From assembly GCF_046600715.1 (NCBI RefSeq), contig NZ_JBJMAV010000003.1, positions 1 to 64,000 on the forward strand: a stretch of 64,000 nucleotides of DNA, in the 5' to 3' direction. Below are positions 46,089-54,016 of this stretch, one piece after another (position 1 is the first letter of the stretch; each line of letters starts with the position of its first letter). The notes beneath the pieces were generated by a model. The model saw only the letters and a program-made list of their open reading frames with translations. It was not told the DNA's origin and searched no databases. The translations under genes and the position numbers were made by a program. Source of the stretch: Lysobacter_C viscosus. GTDB taxonomy: Bacteria > Pseudomonadota > Gammaproteobacteria > Xanthomonadales > Xanthomonadaceae.

Positions 46089-46097
46089 TTATCCACA
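46089..46097 (+). promoter_or_regulatory. consensus DnaA box
   Basis: TTATCCACA, an exact match to the DnaA-box consensus, 12 bp after the right-end GTGAGTAA pair and 42 bp before the right att copy. A single box; it could be chance or part of an element origin. Confidence 0.4.
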
Positions 46098-46139
46098 AAC
46101 GCCTTTTGATACAACTTGTTAGATTGGCTTTTCGGGTGA

Positions 46140-46150
46140 TGGTGGGCCCA
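46140..46150 (+). repeat. putative attR core
   Basis: TGGTGGGCCCA, direct repeat of the tRNA 3'-end sequence at 26824-26834. GC-rich chromosomal sequence resumes immediately after it. Confidence 0.7.
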
Positions 46151-46242
46151 GTTCCAAGCCGCTCAACGCCGCGCGGCGCACTTAAAGATCCGCGGCGCCA
46201 AGCCGATAGGGGGTGCATACGAGCGTCCCCAGGAGTTGCCCG

Positions 46243-49188
46243 GTGAATTCCAAGTCCGTCGCCAGCGACGACGAACCGCGCCAGCCCCGTCGAACCGCCG
46301 ACGCGCTGGCGATGGAGCTGTTGTCGGCGCGCGATGTCGACGCGATGGCGCAGGCGTTGGTCCGGGGGCTGGACGGGAGCGGGAAGTACCGGCTGGTGTG
46401 TTCGTCGGATTGGCCGCGCGACATCACCTGGCATCCGGCACTGGACGGGCGTGACGACCCCGACGCCATGCTGGACGCCGCCGAGTCGGTGCTGGCGGCG
46501 GTGCGCGCGGGTGTGTCCCCCGCGAGCGACGGGTACGTGTTGTGCGACGACGCCGGCGCGGTCGCGTTGCTGCTGCCGTGCGCGCCCTCGCAAGGCTCGC
46601 GGCGTGCGCTTGCGTCGGCGCGCTGCGAGCCGATGCTCGATGCGGCCGGCAAGCGCCTGGCCGAGTTGCTGACCGCGCGCCGCCTGCGCAGTTCGGTGCG
46701 CCAGCTGGCGCAGTCCGAGCGCCTGCAGCACGCGCTGTTCGCCATTGCCGACATGGCCGGCTCCGACCACGACATGCCGACCATGCTGCGCGGGCTGCAC
46801 GAGATCGTCGGCGGCCTGATGTACGCCGAGAACTTCTACATCGCGCTGTTCGACAGCGAGAGCGACAGCCTGCGCTTCCTGTACTTCGTCGACACCGTGG
46901 ACGACGAGGACCCGGTGCTGGACGCGCCGATGCCGATGTCCGAGCTGATGTACGGCTGCACCTGGTACCTGGTGCGCGACGCCAAGGCGCTGATGGGCCC
47001 GGTGGACGGGCTGCGCCGCCAGGTGTCGGGGCCGCTGCACCAGCACGGGGCGTCGTCGAAGGACTGGCTGGGCGTGCCGATGATGCGCCACGGCCAGGTG
47101 CGCGGTGTGGTGGTGGTGCAGAGCTATGGCCAGGAGGACTGCTACAGCGATGCCGACCGCGCCCTGCTGGGGTTCGTGGCCGAGCACATCCTCACCGCGC
47201 TGGAGCGCAAGCAGGACCAGGCGCAACTGGAGCGGCGGGTGGCCGAACGCACCCGCCAGCTGGCCGAGACCAACCAGATCCTGCAGGAGCAGGTGCGCGA
47301 GCGCGAGCGCTCCGAGCAGGTGCAGACCAGCCTCTACAAGATCGCCGCGCTGGCCAACGTCGAAGACGAGGCCGCGCGCTTCTACCGCCATATCCACCTG
47401 GCGGTGGGCGAACTGATCAACGCGCGCAACTTCTACATCGCCCTGCTCAGCGCAGACGGCCAGCAGATCGAGTTTCCGTACTTCGTCGACGACAAGGACA
47501 GCGCGCGCCCGCCGCGCCCGCTGGGCCGCGGCGTCAGCGAATACGTGATCCGCACCGGCCGGCCGGTGCTGGTTGACCCGGCCAGGGCACGCGAGTTGAT
47601 GGAGGCCGGCGAGATCGAGGCCTCCCCCGTCGTCGGCACCATCTCGCTGTACTGGCTGGGCGTACCGCTGCTGGATGCCGACAAGGTGATCGGCGTGATC
47701 GCGGTGCAGAGCTACAGCGAGGACCTGGCCTACGACGAGCGCGACGCCGAGTTGCTGACGTTCGTGTCCTACCAGATCGCCAACTCGCTGCAGCGCCGCA
47801 ACAGCGCCGAGGCGCTGCGCCGGCTCAATGCCGAGCTGGAGCAGCGGGTGCAGGTGCGCACGCGCGAGCTGCGCGAGCAGATCGCGGTGCGCGAGCAGGT
47901 CGAGGCGCAGCTCAAGCACCAGGTGATGCACGACCCGCTGACCGGCCTGCCCAATCGGCTGTACCTGCGCGACCGCATCGAGCGTGCGATCGCCGGCCTG
48001 CGCCGCAACCCGGAGCGGTGCTATGCGCTGCTGTACCTGGACGTGGACCGGTTCAAGCTGTTCAACGACAGCCTGGGCCACCTGGCCGGGGATGAAGTGC
48101 TGCGCGAAGTGTCCCGGCGGCTGGGCGACTGCATCCGCGAACCGGACGTGGTGGCACGGCTGTCGGGCGACGAGTTCGCGGTGTTGCTGGAAGACGTACC
48201 GCTGCCCAAGGTCGCCTGCAAGGTGGCCCAGCGCATCCAGGACGCGCTGTCGCAGCCGATGCACGTGGCCGGGCGCGACCTGCAGACGTCCGCCAGCATC
48301 GGCATCGCCATCGGCGACGCCCGCTACACCAGCACCGACCAGCTGCTGCACGACGCGGACGTGGCCCTGTACCGGGCCAAGAGCGCCGGGCGCCAGCGCT
48401 TCGTGCTGTTCGACGACAGCCTCCAGCGGCAGGCGCTGGACGTGCTCGGGGTGGAACATGAGCTGCGCAACGCGCTGGTACGACGCGAGTTCGAACCCTA
48501 CTTCCAGCCGCTGGTGGACCTGGCCGACGGCGCGGTGATCGGTTACGAGGCGCTGGTGCGCTGGCGCCACCCGGTGCGCGGCGTGCTGCCCCCGGGGGAA
48601 TTCCTGCCGGTGGCCGAGGACAGCGGCCTGCTGGAGGCGATCGACTGGTCCATGTACCGCATGGCGTGCGAGGCCGGCGTCGCGCTGGTGGGCGAGGGCC
48701 AGTTCATGACGATCAACATCTCGCCGCGGCATTTCCAGAACCCGCAGTTCGACGTCCACCTGCTGAAACTGGCGCGCGAAGCGGGCTTCGACCCCGCGCG
48801 GCTGCGCATCGAGGTCACCGAGAGCACGTTGCTGGGCGATCCCGATGCAGTGGCCGCCATCCTGGAGCGCCTTCGCGAGGCCTGCGTGGACGCTGCGCTG
48901 GACGACTTCGGCACCGGGTACTCCTCGCTGACCTACGTGCAGCGTTTCCCGCTGAAGATGATCAAGATCGACCGCTCGTTCGTGGAGCCGCTGGGCCGCG
49001 GGCTGTCGCAGCGAAGTTCGGCGATCGTCGCGGCGATCCTTGCGCTGGCCAAGTCGCTGGGGCTGGACGTGGTCGCCGAGGGCATCGAGACCGAAGCGCA
49101 GCGCCAGGCCCTGCAGAAGATGGGCTGCGTGCACGGGCAGGGGTTCCTGTTCGGGCGGCCCGAGCCGGCGTCGCACTGGCCCCGCTGA
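46243..49188 (+). CDS. GAF-GAF-GGDEF-EAL cyclic-di-GMP protein
   Basis: A 981-residue cytoplasmic protein from the GTG at 46243, with AGGAG 8 bp upstream (a GTG at 46213 is also in frame). Two GAF domains (both with ENFYIALFDSE/RNFYIALLSAD strands) are each followed by a signalling coiled coil. A diguanylate cyclase domain has RLSGDEFAVLLED, then an EAL phosphodiesterase domain has YEALVRW, LRIEVTEST, DDFGTGYSSL and KIDRSFV. The SGDEF variant is compatible with cyclase activity. The EAL metal/catalytic residues look intact. It is the first chromosomal gene past the island; its start lies 93 bp from attR. Confidence 0.92.
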   Translation: MNSKSVASDDEPRQPRRTADALAMELLSARDVDAMAQALVRGLDGSGKYRLVCSSDWPRDITWHPALDGRDDPDAMLDAAESVLAAVRAGVSPASDGYVLCDDAGAVALLLPCAPSQGSRRALASARCEPMLDAAGKRLAELLTARRLRSSVRQLAQSERLQHALFAIADMAGSDHDMPTMLRGLHEIVGGLMYAENFYIALFDSESDSLRFLYFVDTVDDEDPVLDAPMPMSELMYGCTWYLVRDAKALMGPVDGLRRQVSGPLHQHGASSKDWLGVPMMRHGQVRGVVVVQSYGQEDCYSDADRALLGFVAEHILTALERKQDQAQLERRVAERTRQLAETNQILQEQVRERERSEQVQTSLYKIAALANVEDEAARFYRHIHLAVGELINARNFYIALLSADGQQIEFPYFVDDKDSARPPRPLGRGVSEYVIRTGRPVLVDPARARELMEAGEIEASPVVGTISLYWLGVPLLDADKVIGVIAVQSYSEDLAYDERDAELLTFVSYQIANSLQRRNSAEALRRLNAELEQRVQVRTRELREQIAVREQVEAQLKHQVMHDPLTGLPNRLYLRDRIERAIAGLRRNPERCYALLYLDVDRFKLFNDSLGHLAGDEVLREVSRRLGDCIREPDVVARLSGDEFAVLLEDVPLPKVACKVAQRIQDALSQPMHVAGRDLQTSASIGIAIGDARYTSTDQLLHDADVALYRAKSAGRQRFVLFDDSLQRQALDVLGVEHELRNALVRREFEPYFQPLVDLADGAVIGYEALVRWRHPVRGVLPPGEFLPVAEDSGLLEAIDWSMYRMACEAGVALVGEGQFMTINISPRHFQNPQFDVHLLKLAREAGFDPARLRIEVTESTLLGDPDAVAAILERLREACVDAALDDFGTGYSSLTYVQRFPLKMIKIDRSFVEPLGRGLSQRSSAIVAAILALAKSLGLDVVAEGIETEAQRQALQKMGCVHGQGFLFGRPEPASHWPR

Positions 49189-49227
49189 GCGCTGGCCGTC
49201 GCCGGCGGGCGCGGCGACAATGGCGGC

Positions 49228-49905
49228 ATGACCGAATCCAACGACCTGCTCGAGACCGTCGAGCACGAGACCGGCGACGCGCCGACCTGCAGCGTGATCT
49301 GGCTGCACGGGCTGGGCGCCGACGGCAACGACTTCGCTCCGATCGTGCCGCAGCTGGTGCGTCCGCACTGGCCGGCGCTACGGTTCGTGTTCCCGCACGC
49401 ACCGGTGCGCGCGGTGACGATCAACAACGGCGTGCGCATGCGCGCCTGGTACGACATCCTCGACATGAACCTGGCCCAGCGCGCCGACGAGGCCGGGGTC
49501 GACGCGTCGGTGACCCAGGTCGAGGCCCTGATCGAGCGCGAGGCCGCGCGCGGCGTGCCTGCCTCGCGCATCGTGCTGGCCGGTTTCTCGCAGGGTGGCG
49601 CGATCGCCCTGGCCACCGCCGTGCGCCGGCCCGAGCCCCTGGCCGGCGTGGTCGCGTTGTCCACCTACCTGCCGATGCCCGGCCGGCTGGCGAACGAACG
49701 CAGCGATCGCGCCGCGGCGCAGCCGGTGTTCATGGCCCACGGCCAGTTCGACCCGGTGGTGCCGCATGCCGGTGGCAAGGCCAGCGCGGCACTGCTGCGC
49801 GAGTGGGGCTTCAGCGTCGACTGGCATGACTACCCGATGGCCCACCAGGTCTGCGGCGAGGAGATCGATGCCCTGGCCGCGTGGCTGGAGCCGCGGCTCG
49901 GGTGA
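49228..49905 (+). CDS. alpha/beta-hydrolase carboxylesterase (phospholipase/carboxylesterase family)
   Basis: A 225-residue serine hydrolase of the Est/YpfH family. It has the oxyanion motif WLHGLGADGNDF, the nucleophile elbow GFSQGG near residue 115, the acid in MAHGQFDPVVP and His in PMAHQVCGEE, giving a complete Ser-Asp-His triad. No signal peptide, so cytoplasmic. These enzymes hydrolyse short-chain acyl esters or thioesters. It is 39 bp downstream of the GGDEF-EAL gene in the same direction and may be co-transcribed. Confidence 0.9.
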   Translation: MTESNDLLETVEHETGDAPTCSVIWLHGLGADGNDFAPIVPQLVRPHWPALRFVFPHAPVRAVTINNGVRMRAWYDILDMNLAQRADEAGVDASVTQVEALIEREAARGVPASRIVLAGFSQGGAIALATAVRRPEPLAGVVALSTYLPMPGRLANERSDRAAAQPVFMAHGQFDPVVPHAGGKASAALLREWGFSVDWHDYPMAHQVCGEEIDALAAWLEPRLG

Positions 49906-50250
49906 GCGGCCGGGCCGCTGGAGTGAAGCGGTTGGGTAGACGTGACCGGGTTGAAGCGAGCGGGTTGAAGCGCATGGCTTGAAGCGATCGAAGCCGGGCG
50001 GGCGGGGCGTGCGCCGGGGACTGAGCCGTGACCGGCAGGCAAGCGGTCCAGGTTGCCGTCCTGCGAGCGCGGGCGGTCGCCGCGGGCGTGGCTCACGGAT
50101 CCGGCGACCCGCTTACGCACCGCGCCCCCTTCGCCGTCGCGTGGCGCTACTATCGGTGCAGGCAGGCCATCCGGGGAGGGACGGCGCCATGTCACAGCAC
50201 CGCAGGAAGGTCCGCGTGGTCGGGCACGGGGGCGCAGCATGGGCGCCGCT
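49906..50250. other. gene-free region before algR
   Basis: 345 bp without a supportable gene. The first part has irregular copies of GTTGAAGCG/GCTTGAAGCG (49928-49990). In Pseudomonas a sensor gene (algZ) sits at this place; none is present here. Confidence 0.45.
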
Positions 50251-50979
50251 ATGAGGGTGGTGATCGCCGACGACGAGCCGCTGGCGCGAGAGCGGCTGCG
50301 CGCGTTGCTGGCCGACCAGCCGGGCATCGAGATCGTCGCCGAGGCGGTGGATGGCCACGAGGCGCTGCACGCCTGCGCCGAACACGACCCCGACCTGGTG
50401 CTGCTGGACATCGCGATGCCCGGCATCGACGGCCTGGAGGCGGCGCGCCACCTGGCCGCGTTCGAGCCCCGCCCCGCGGTGGTGTTCTGCACCGCCTACG
50501 ACGCCCACGCGCTGTCGGCGTTCGAGGCCGAAGCCATCGACTACCTCGTCAAGCCCGTGCGCCCCGAGCGCCTGGCCGCGGCGCTGGAGCGCGTGCGCAC
50601 CTTCGCCGCCGGACGCGAGCGCGCCGGCGGCGACCACGGCGACGAGCTGCGCACGCACCTGTGTGCGCGTCTGCGCGGCAGCCTGCGGCTGATCCCGATC
50701 GACGAGGTCCACTACCTGCACGCGGAGGAGAAGTACGTGGTGGTGCACCACGCCCGCGGCGAGGACCTGATCGAGGAGTCGCTGAAGTCGCTGGAGGAGG
50801 AGTTCGGCGAACGCTTCGTGCGCATTCACCGCAACTGCCTGGTCGCCCGCCACGAGATCGTGGAGCTGCGCCGCGCCCCCGATGGGCACGTGCAGGCGGT
50901 GCTGCGGCACGGCAAGCAGCCGCTGGAAGTCAGCCGCCGCTGCGTCTCGGCCCTGCGCGAAACCGTCAAGCATCTGTAG
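50251..50979 (+). CDS. algR: LytTR response regulator, AlgR-like
   Basis: A 242-residue DNA-binding response regulator from the ATG at 50251 (50239 also possible). The receiver domain has VVIADDEPLARERL, LVLLDIAMPGIDG with the phosphoacceptor Asp, and FCTAYDAHALSAFEAEAIDY with the conserved KPV. The C-terminal LytTR domain has IPIDEVHYLHAEEKYVVVH and FVRIHRNCLVARH. It is followed by hemC, as with Pseudomonas algR. In that genus AlgR controls alginate and type IV pili; here no algZ-like kinase lies beside it, so its partner is unknown. Confidence 0.85.
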   Translation: MRVVIADDEPLARERLRALLADQPGIEIVAEAVDGHEALHACAEHDPDLVLLDIAMPGIDGLEAARHLAAFEPRPAVVFCTAYDAHALSAFEAEAIDYLVKPVRPERLAAALERVRTFAAGRERAGGDHGDELRTHLCARLRGSLRLIPIDEVHYLHAEEKYVVVHHARGEDLIEESLKSLEEEFGERFVRIHRNCLVARHEIVELRRAPDGHVQAVLRHGKQPLEVSRRCVSALRETVKHL

Positions 50980-50988
50980 CGCTTCTGC

Positions 50989-51010
50989 GGGAGCGGCTTC
51001 AGCCGCGATG
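50989..51010. repeat. REP-like palindrome after algR
   Basis: GGAGCGGCTTCAGCCGCGA-type element, 10 bp after the algR stop; it can fold into a GCGGCT/AGCCGC hairpin. Confidence 0.6.
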
Positions 51011-51036
51011 GAGACGGCCCATCCCCGGGTCCCTTG

Positions 51037-51107
51037 TGTAGGAGCGACGTGAGTCGCGACTCGTCGTCCGTCGTGTTGCGAGGGTCGCGACTCACGTCGC
51101 TCCTACA
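51037..51107. repeat. perfect 24-bp inverted repeat between algR and hemC
   Basis: An arm beginning TGTAGGAGCGACGTGAG at 51037-51060 is repeated exactly inverted at 51084-51107, with a 23-bp spacer. It belongs to the same family as the units at 61.66-62.43 kb and 63.22-63.29 kb. It may act as a bidirectional terminator or a REP/BIME-type element. Confidence 0.8.
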
Positions 51108-51200
51108 ACGGGATCGCCGATCCGCCGCCGCGACCGGCGCAGGGGCCGGCCCTGCGACACCGGCGAGCGCCGCCATCCCCACCCGCGCGATAATGCGCGC

Positions 51201-52118
51201 ATGCAGACCCTCCGCATCGCCACCCGCAAGAGCCCGCTCGCCCTGTGGCAGAGCGAACACGTCGCCGAACGGCTGCGCGCCGCGCATCCCGGGCTGGCGG
51301 TCGCGCTGGTGCCGCTGAGCACGCGCGGCGACGAGGTGCTGGACCGCTCGCTGGCGGCGATCGGCGGCAAGGGGCTGTTCCTCAAGGAGCTGGAGATCGC
51401 CATGCTGCGCGGTGAAGCCGACTGCGCGGTGCACTCGCTCAAGGACGTGCCGATGGAGCTGGAACCGGGCTTCGTGCTGCCGGCCATCCTCGAACGTGCC
51501 GACCACGCCGATGCCTTCGTCAGCAACGTCTTCGACGGCATCGACGCCCTGCCCGAGCGCGCCTGCGTGGGTACGTCCTCGTTGCGCCGCCAGGCGCAAT
51601 TGCGCGCGCTGCGGCCCGACCTGGTGCTGCGCGACCTGCGCGGCAACGTCAACACCCGGCTGGCGCGGCTGGACGCGGGCGACTACGACGCCATCGTGCT
51701 GGCCTGCGCGGGCCTGGAGCGGCTGGGGCTGGCGCCGCGGATACGTTCGCGACTGGACGCGCCGCATTGGCTGCCCGCCCCGGCGCAGGGGGCCATCACC
51801 ATCGAGTGCCGCGATGACGCGCCCGAGGTGCAAGCGCTGTGCGCGGCGTTGGACCACCCGCGCACCCGCACCTGCGTGGAGGCCGAGCGGGCCATGAACC
51901 GGGCCCTGCACGGCAGCTGCCATGTACCGGTGGCGGCCTTCGCGCAGTGGCAGGACGCGGGCCTGCACCTGGTTGGACAGGTCGGCTCGGCCGAGGACGG
52001 GCGGCGCGTGCGCGCCGAGCACGCCGGGCCGGCGGACGCGCCCGACGCATTGGGAAAGACGGTGGCCGCGCGCCTGCTGGAGCAGGGCGCGGGCGCGTTC
52101 ATTTCGCCGCACGCCTGA
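51201..52118 (+). CDS. hemC: porphobilinogen deaminase (hydroxymethylbilane synthase)
   Basis: A 305-residue heme-pathway enzyme that joins four porphobilinogens. Motifs: IATRKSPLALWQSEHVAERL, VHSLKDVPMELEPGF, GTSSLRRQAQL, RGNVNTRLARLDAG, and the dipyrromethane-cofactor Cys240 in HGSCHVPVAA. Length is normal. It lies downstream of algR, with a REP-like inverted repeat between. Confidence 0.96.
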   Translation: MQTLRIATRKSPLALWQSEHVAERLRAAHPGLAVALVPLSTRGDEVLDRSLAAIGGKGLFLKELEIAMLRGEADCAVHSLKDVPMELEPGFVLPAILERADHADAFVSNVFDGIDALPERACVGTSSLRRQAQLRALRPDLVLRDLRGNVNTRLARLDAGDYDAIVLACAGLERLGLAPRIRSRLDAPHWLPAPAQGAITIECRDDAPEVQALCAALDHPRTRTCVEAERAMNRALHGSCHVPVAAFAQWQDAGLHLVGQVGSAEDGRRVRAEHAGPADAPDALGKTVAARLLEQGAGAFISPHA

Positions 52119-52179
52119 GGCGAGCCGTAGCCGACCCGACCTTCCGCGGTCGGCCGGCGATTTGGGCCGGATGGCGCGG

Positions 52180-53139
52180 TCAGTAGTACAGCGTGACCAG
52201 GTGCCGGGCCTGGGCGAAGAACAGCCAGCGCTCCACCGCCACCCCGGGCAGGGCGCAAGTGGCGGCGAAGACCAGCGCGAACGGCGCCGCCGCGGGCACC
52301 ACCAGCGCCGCCAGCGCCAGGGCCAGCGGCAGCACGCCGAACAGCCATAGCGCGACCTGCCGCAGCCGGGCGCCGTGCCGACGCGCCAGCACGTATCCCA
52401 TCTCGCGGGTCAGGTAGTTGGCCTCGGTGTGCGGGCGCTCGAACACCGACGCCGTGCGCGTGGACAGCCCCAGCGCGTCCCCGCGCGACTGCGCCAGCGG
52501 GGTGGCGTCGATGGCGCGCCAGTAGCGCAGCTTGAGGACGATCGCGGCAGCCGCGGCCAGCGCCACCAGCGCCGCCAGGATGCGCAGTCCGACGGCGGGA
52601 AACGCACCGGCCCACGCCGCGCCCGCCGCTGCCAGCGCCGCGCCGGTCAGCAGTGCGAACAGCAGGTAGCCCGGCACCACCAGCCGATGGCGCCACGCCG
52701 GGATCGGCGGCAGCGAGGCGTAGATCATCGCCGTGCAGGTGACGGTGAGCATCGCGCCGGTGATGGCCAGCAGCGCTGCGACCACGCCGGCCAGTCCGAG
52801 CGCGGCAGGCGCGGTGCCGGTGCCGTCGAGCGCGGCCGGCAGCAGCGCGGCGCCCAGGCCCAGCGCGGGCAGGTAGGTCAACAGCGCCACCACCCCTTCG
52901 CGCGACAGCCAGGACGTGCGCCATTGCGACACCGCCCGCCACGCGCGTTGTGGCTTGCCCAGGTGCGCCAGCGAGCTGAGCAGCCCGATGCTGACCAGTG
53001 CCAGCGCCAGCGGCAGCAGCACCAGCAGCAACCGGCCGGGGCTCGCGCCGTGCAGGGCCAGCGCGGCGACGATCGCGAGCAGGCCGTAGCCGGCGCCCGA
53101 CAGGGTGGAAAAGAAGATGACCGAGAAGGCGGGATGCAT
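52180..53139 (-). CDS. soeC: DmsC/SoeC-type membrane anchor subunit
   Basis: A 319-residue integral membrane protein with about eight hydrophobic helices and the DmsC family elements FFSTLSGAGYGLL, SSLAHLGKPQRAWRA and WRTSWLSREG near the N-terminus. It anchors a molybdoenzyme and passes electrons to or from quinone. It is the last gene of the operon soeA-permease-soeB-soeC. The choice of SoeC over DmsC rests on the large subunit; it is tentative. Confidence 0.75.
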   Translation of the reverse strand: MHPAFSVIFFSTLSGAGYGLLAIVAALALHGASPGRLLLVLLPLALALVSIGLLSSLAHLGKPQRAWRAVSQWRTSWLSREGVVALLTYLPALGLGAALLPAALDGTGTAPAALGLAGVVAALLAITGAMLTVTCTAMIYASLPPIPAWRHRLVVPGYLLFALLTGAALAAAGAAWAGAFPAVGLRILAALVALAAAAAIVLKLRYWRAIDATPLAQSRGDALGLSTRTASVFERPHTEANYLTREMGYVLARRHGARLRQVALWLFGVLPLALALAALVVPAAAPFALVFAATCALPGVAVERWLFFAQARHLVTLYY

Positions 53140-53172
53140 GGCGTCAGTGGGTGGCGGGGCGAACGCGCGGGG

Positions 53173-54012
53173 TCATCGCGACAGCACCCGGTCCAGCCAG
53201 CGCAGCACCGGCGGCAGCGCGGCGGTATCGAGCGTTTCCGGCGCGGGATCGCTGGACGCCGTGGCCGCCCCGTCGCGGCGCGGTCGCGGCGGCAGGTAGC
53301 GGTTGACCGGCGCGTAGCCCAGTTCGGGCATCAGCGCCACGCCGCCGCGGTCGGCCACCAGCCTGGACACCTTCGATTCCGGGTCGCCCAGGTCGCCGAA
53401 GTGGCGTGCACGGGTCGGGCAGGCCTGCACGCACGCGGGCTGGCGCTCGCTCTCGGGCAGGTTCTGGTTGTAGATCCGGTCCACGCACAGGGTGCATTTC
53501 TTCATCACCCCTTCGACCGGGCTGTACTCGCGCGCGCCGTACGGGCATGCCCAGCTGCACAGCTTGCAGCCGATGCACTTGTCCTCGTCGACAAGCACGA
53601 TGCCGTCCTCGGCGCGCTTGTAGCTGGCGCCGGTCGGGCACACGGTCACGCAGGCCGGCGTCTCGCAGTGCAGGCACGAGCGCGGGAAGTGCAGGGTCAT
53701 GGCCGGCTGCGGCGCGTCGCGCCCGCCGCACCCCGGCGCCGCCGCGCCGGCACCGGCGGAAAGGCCGGGCAGCGGATGCAGGGCGGTGTCCGGGCCGGGC
53801 GGCGCCTGGGCCTCCAGCTCGTAACTGTGCACGCGGTTGAACCACACCCCCGACGGCTCGGCGCCGTAAGGCTGCTCGTCGGTCAGCGGGCCGGTGATGC
53901 CGCCGGCATTCCACTCCTTGCAGCTGACCGCGCAGGCATGGCAGCCCACGCAGGTGTCCAGGTCGATCACCAGGCCGAGCTTGATCTTCGACGGCGGGGG
54001 CAGGTCGGTCAT
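53173..54012 (-). CDS. soeB: 4Fe-4S ferredoxin-like subunit, SoeB/DmsB-type
   Basis: A 279-residue protein with four cysteine clusters typical of DMSO-reductase-family electron-transfer subunits: CVGCHACAVSCKEWN, CLHCETPACVTVCPTGA, CIGCKLCSWACPYGA, and CTLC with CVQACPT. No Tat or Sec signal is seen, so the complex probably faces the cytoplasm. It lies 4 bp after the permease gene and 33 bp before the anchor gene. Confidence 0.82.
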   Translation of the reverse strand: MTDLPPPSKIKLGLVIDLDTCVGCHACAVSCKEWNAGGITGPLTDEQPYGAEPSGVWFNRVHSYELEAQAPPGPDTALHPLPGLSAGAGAAAPGCGGRDAPQPAMTLHFPRSCLHCETPACVTVCPTGASYKRAEDGIVLVDEDKCIGCKLCSWACPYGAREYSPVEGVMKKCTLCVDRIYNQNLPESERQPACVQACPTRARHFGDLGDPESKVSRLVADRGGVALMPELGYAPVNRYLPPRPRRDGAATASSDPAPETLDTAALPPVLRWLDRVLSR

Positions 54013-54016
54013 GGGC

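Larger units (their letters stand above)
26824..46150. mobile_element. integrated genomic island at the CAU tRNA, carrying two defence modules
   Basis: The element lies between two copies of TGGTGGGCCCA, one forming the tRNA 3' end and one at 46140-46150. Its integrase gene is the first gene next to the tRNA. Paired GTGAGTAA repeats stand just inside both ends. Base composition is visibly less GC-rich than the flanking chromosome, most clearly at 28.2-30.6 kb and 38.3-43.9 kb. Cargo: small regulators, a replication initiator, a Mokosh-like pair, radC and a second recombinase, and a paraMORC-type restriction-modification cluster. No conjugation genes are seen, so transfer would need a helper. 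Confidence 0.85.

Noticed and set aside
27025..46150. Conjugative element (ICE)
   Set aside because: RadC and integrases are present, but no relaxase, coupling protein or type IV secretion genes are seen, so the element is not self-transmissible from this content.
45943..49368. A 1141-codon minus-strand open frame opposite the GGDEF-EAL gene
   Set aside because: Low-complexity residues without motifs, and it lies antisense to a clearly recognisable four-domain protein.
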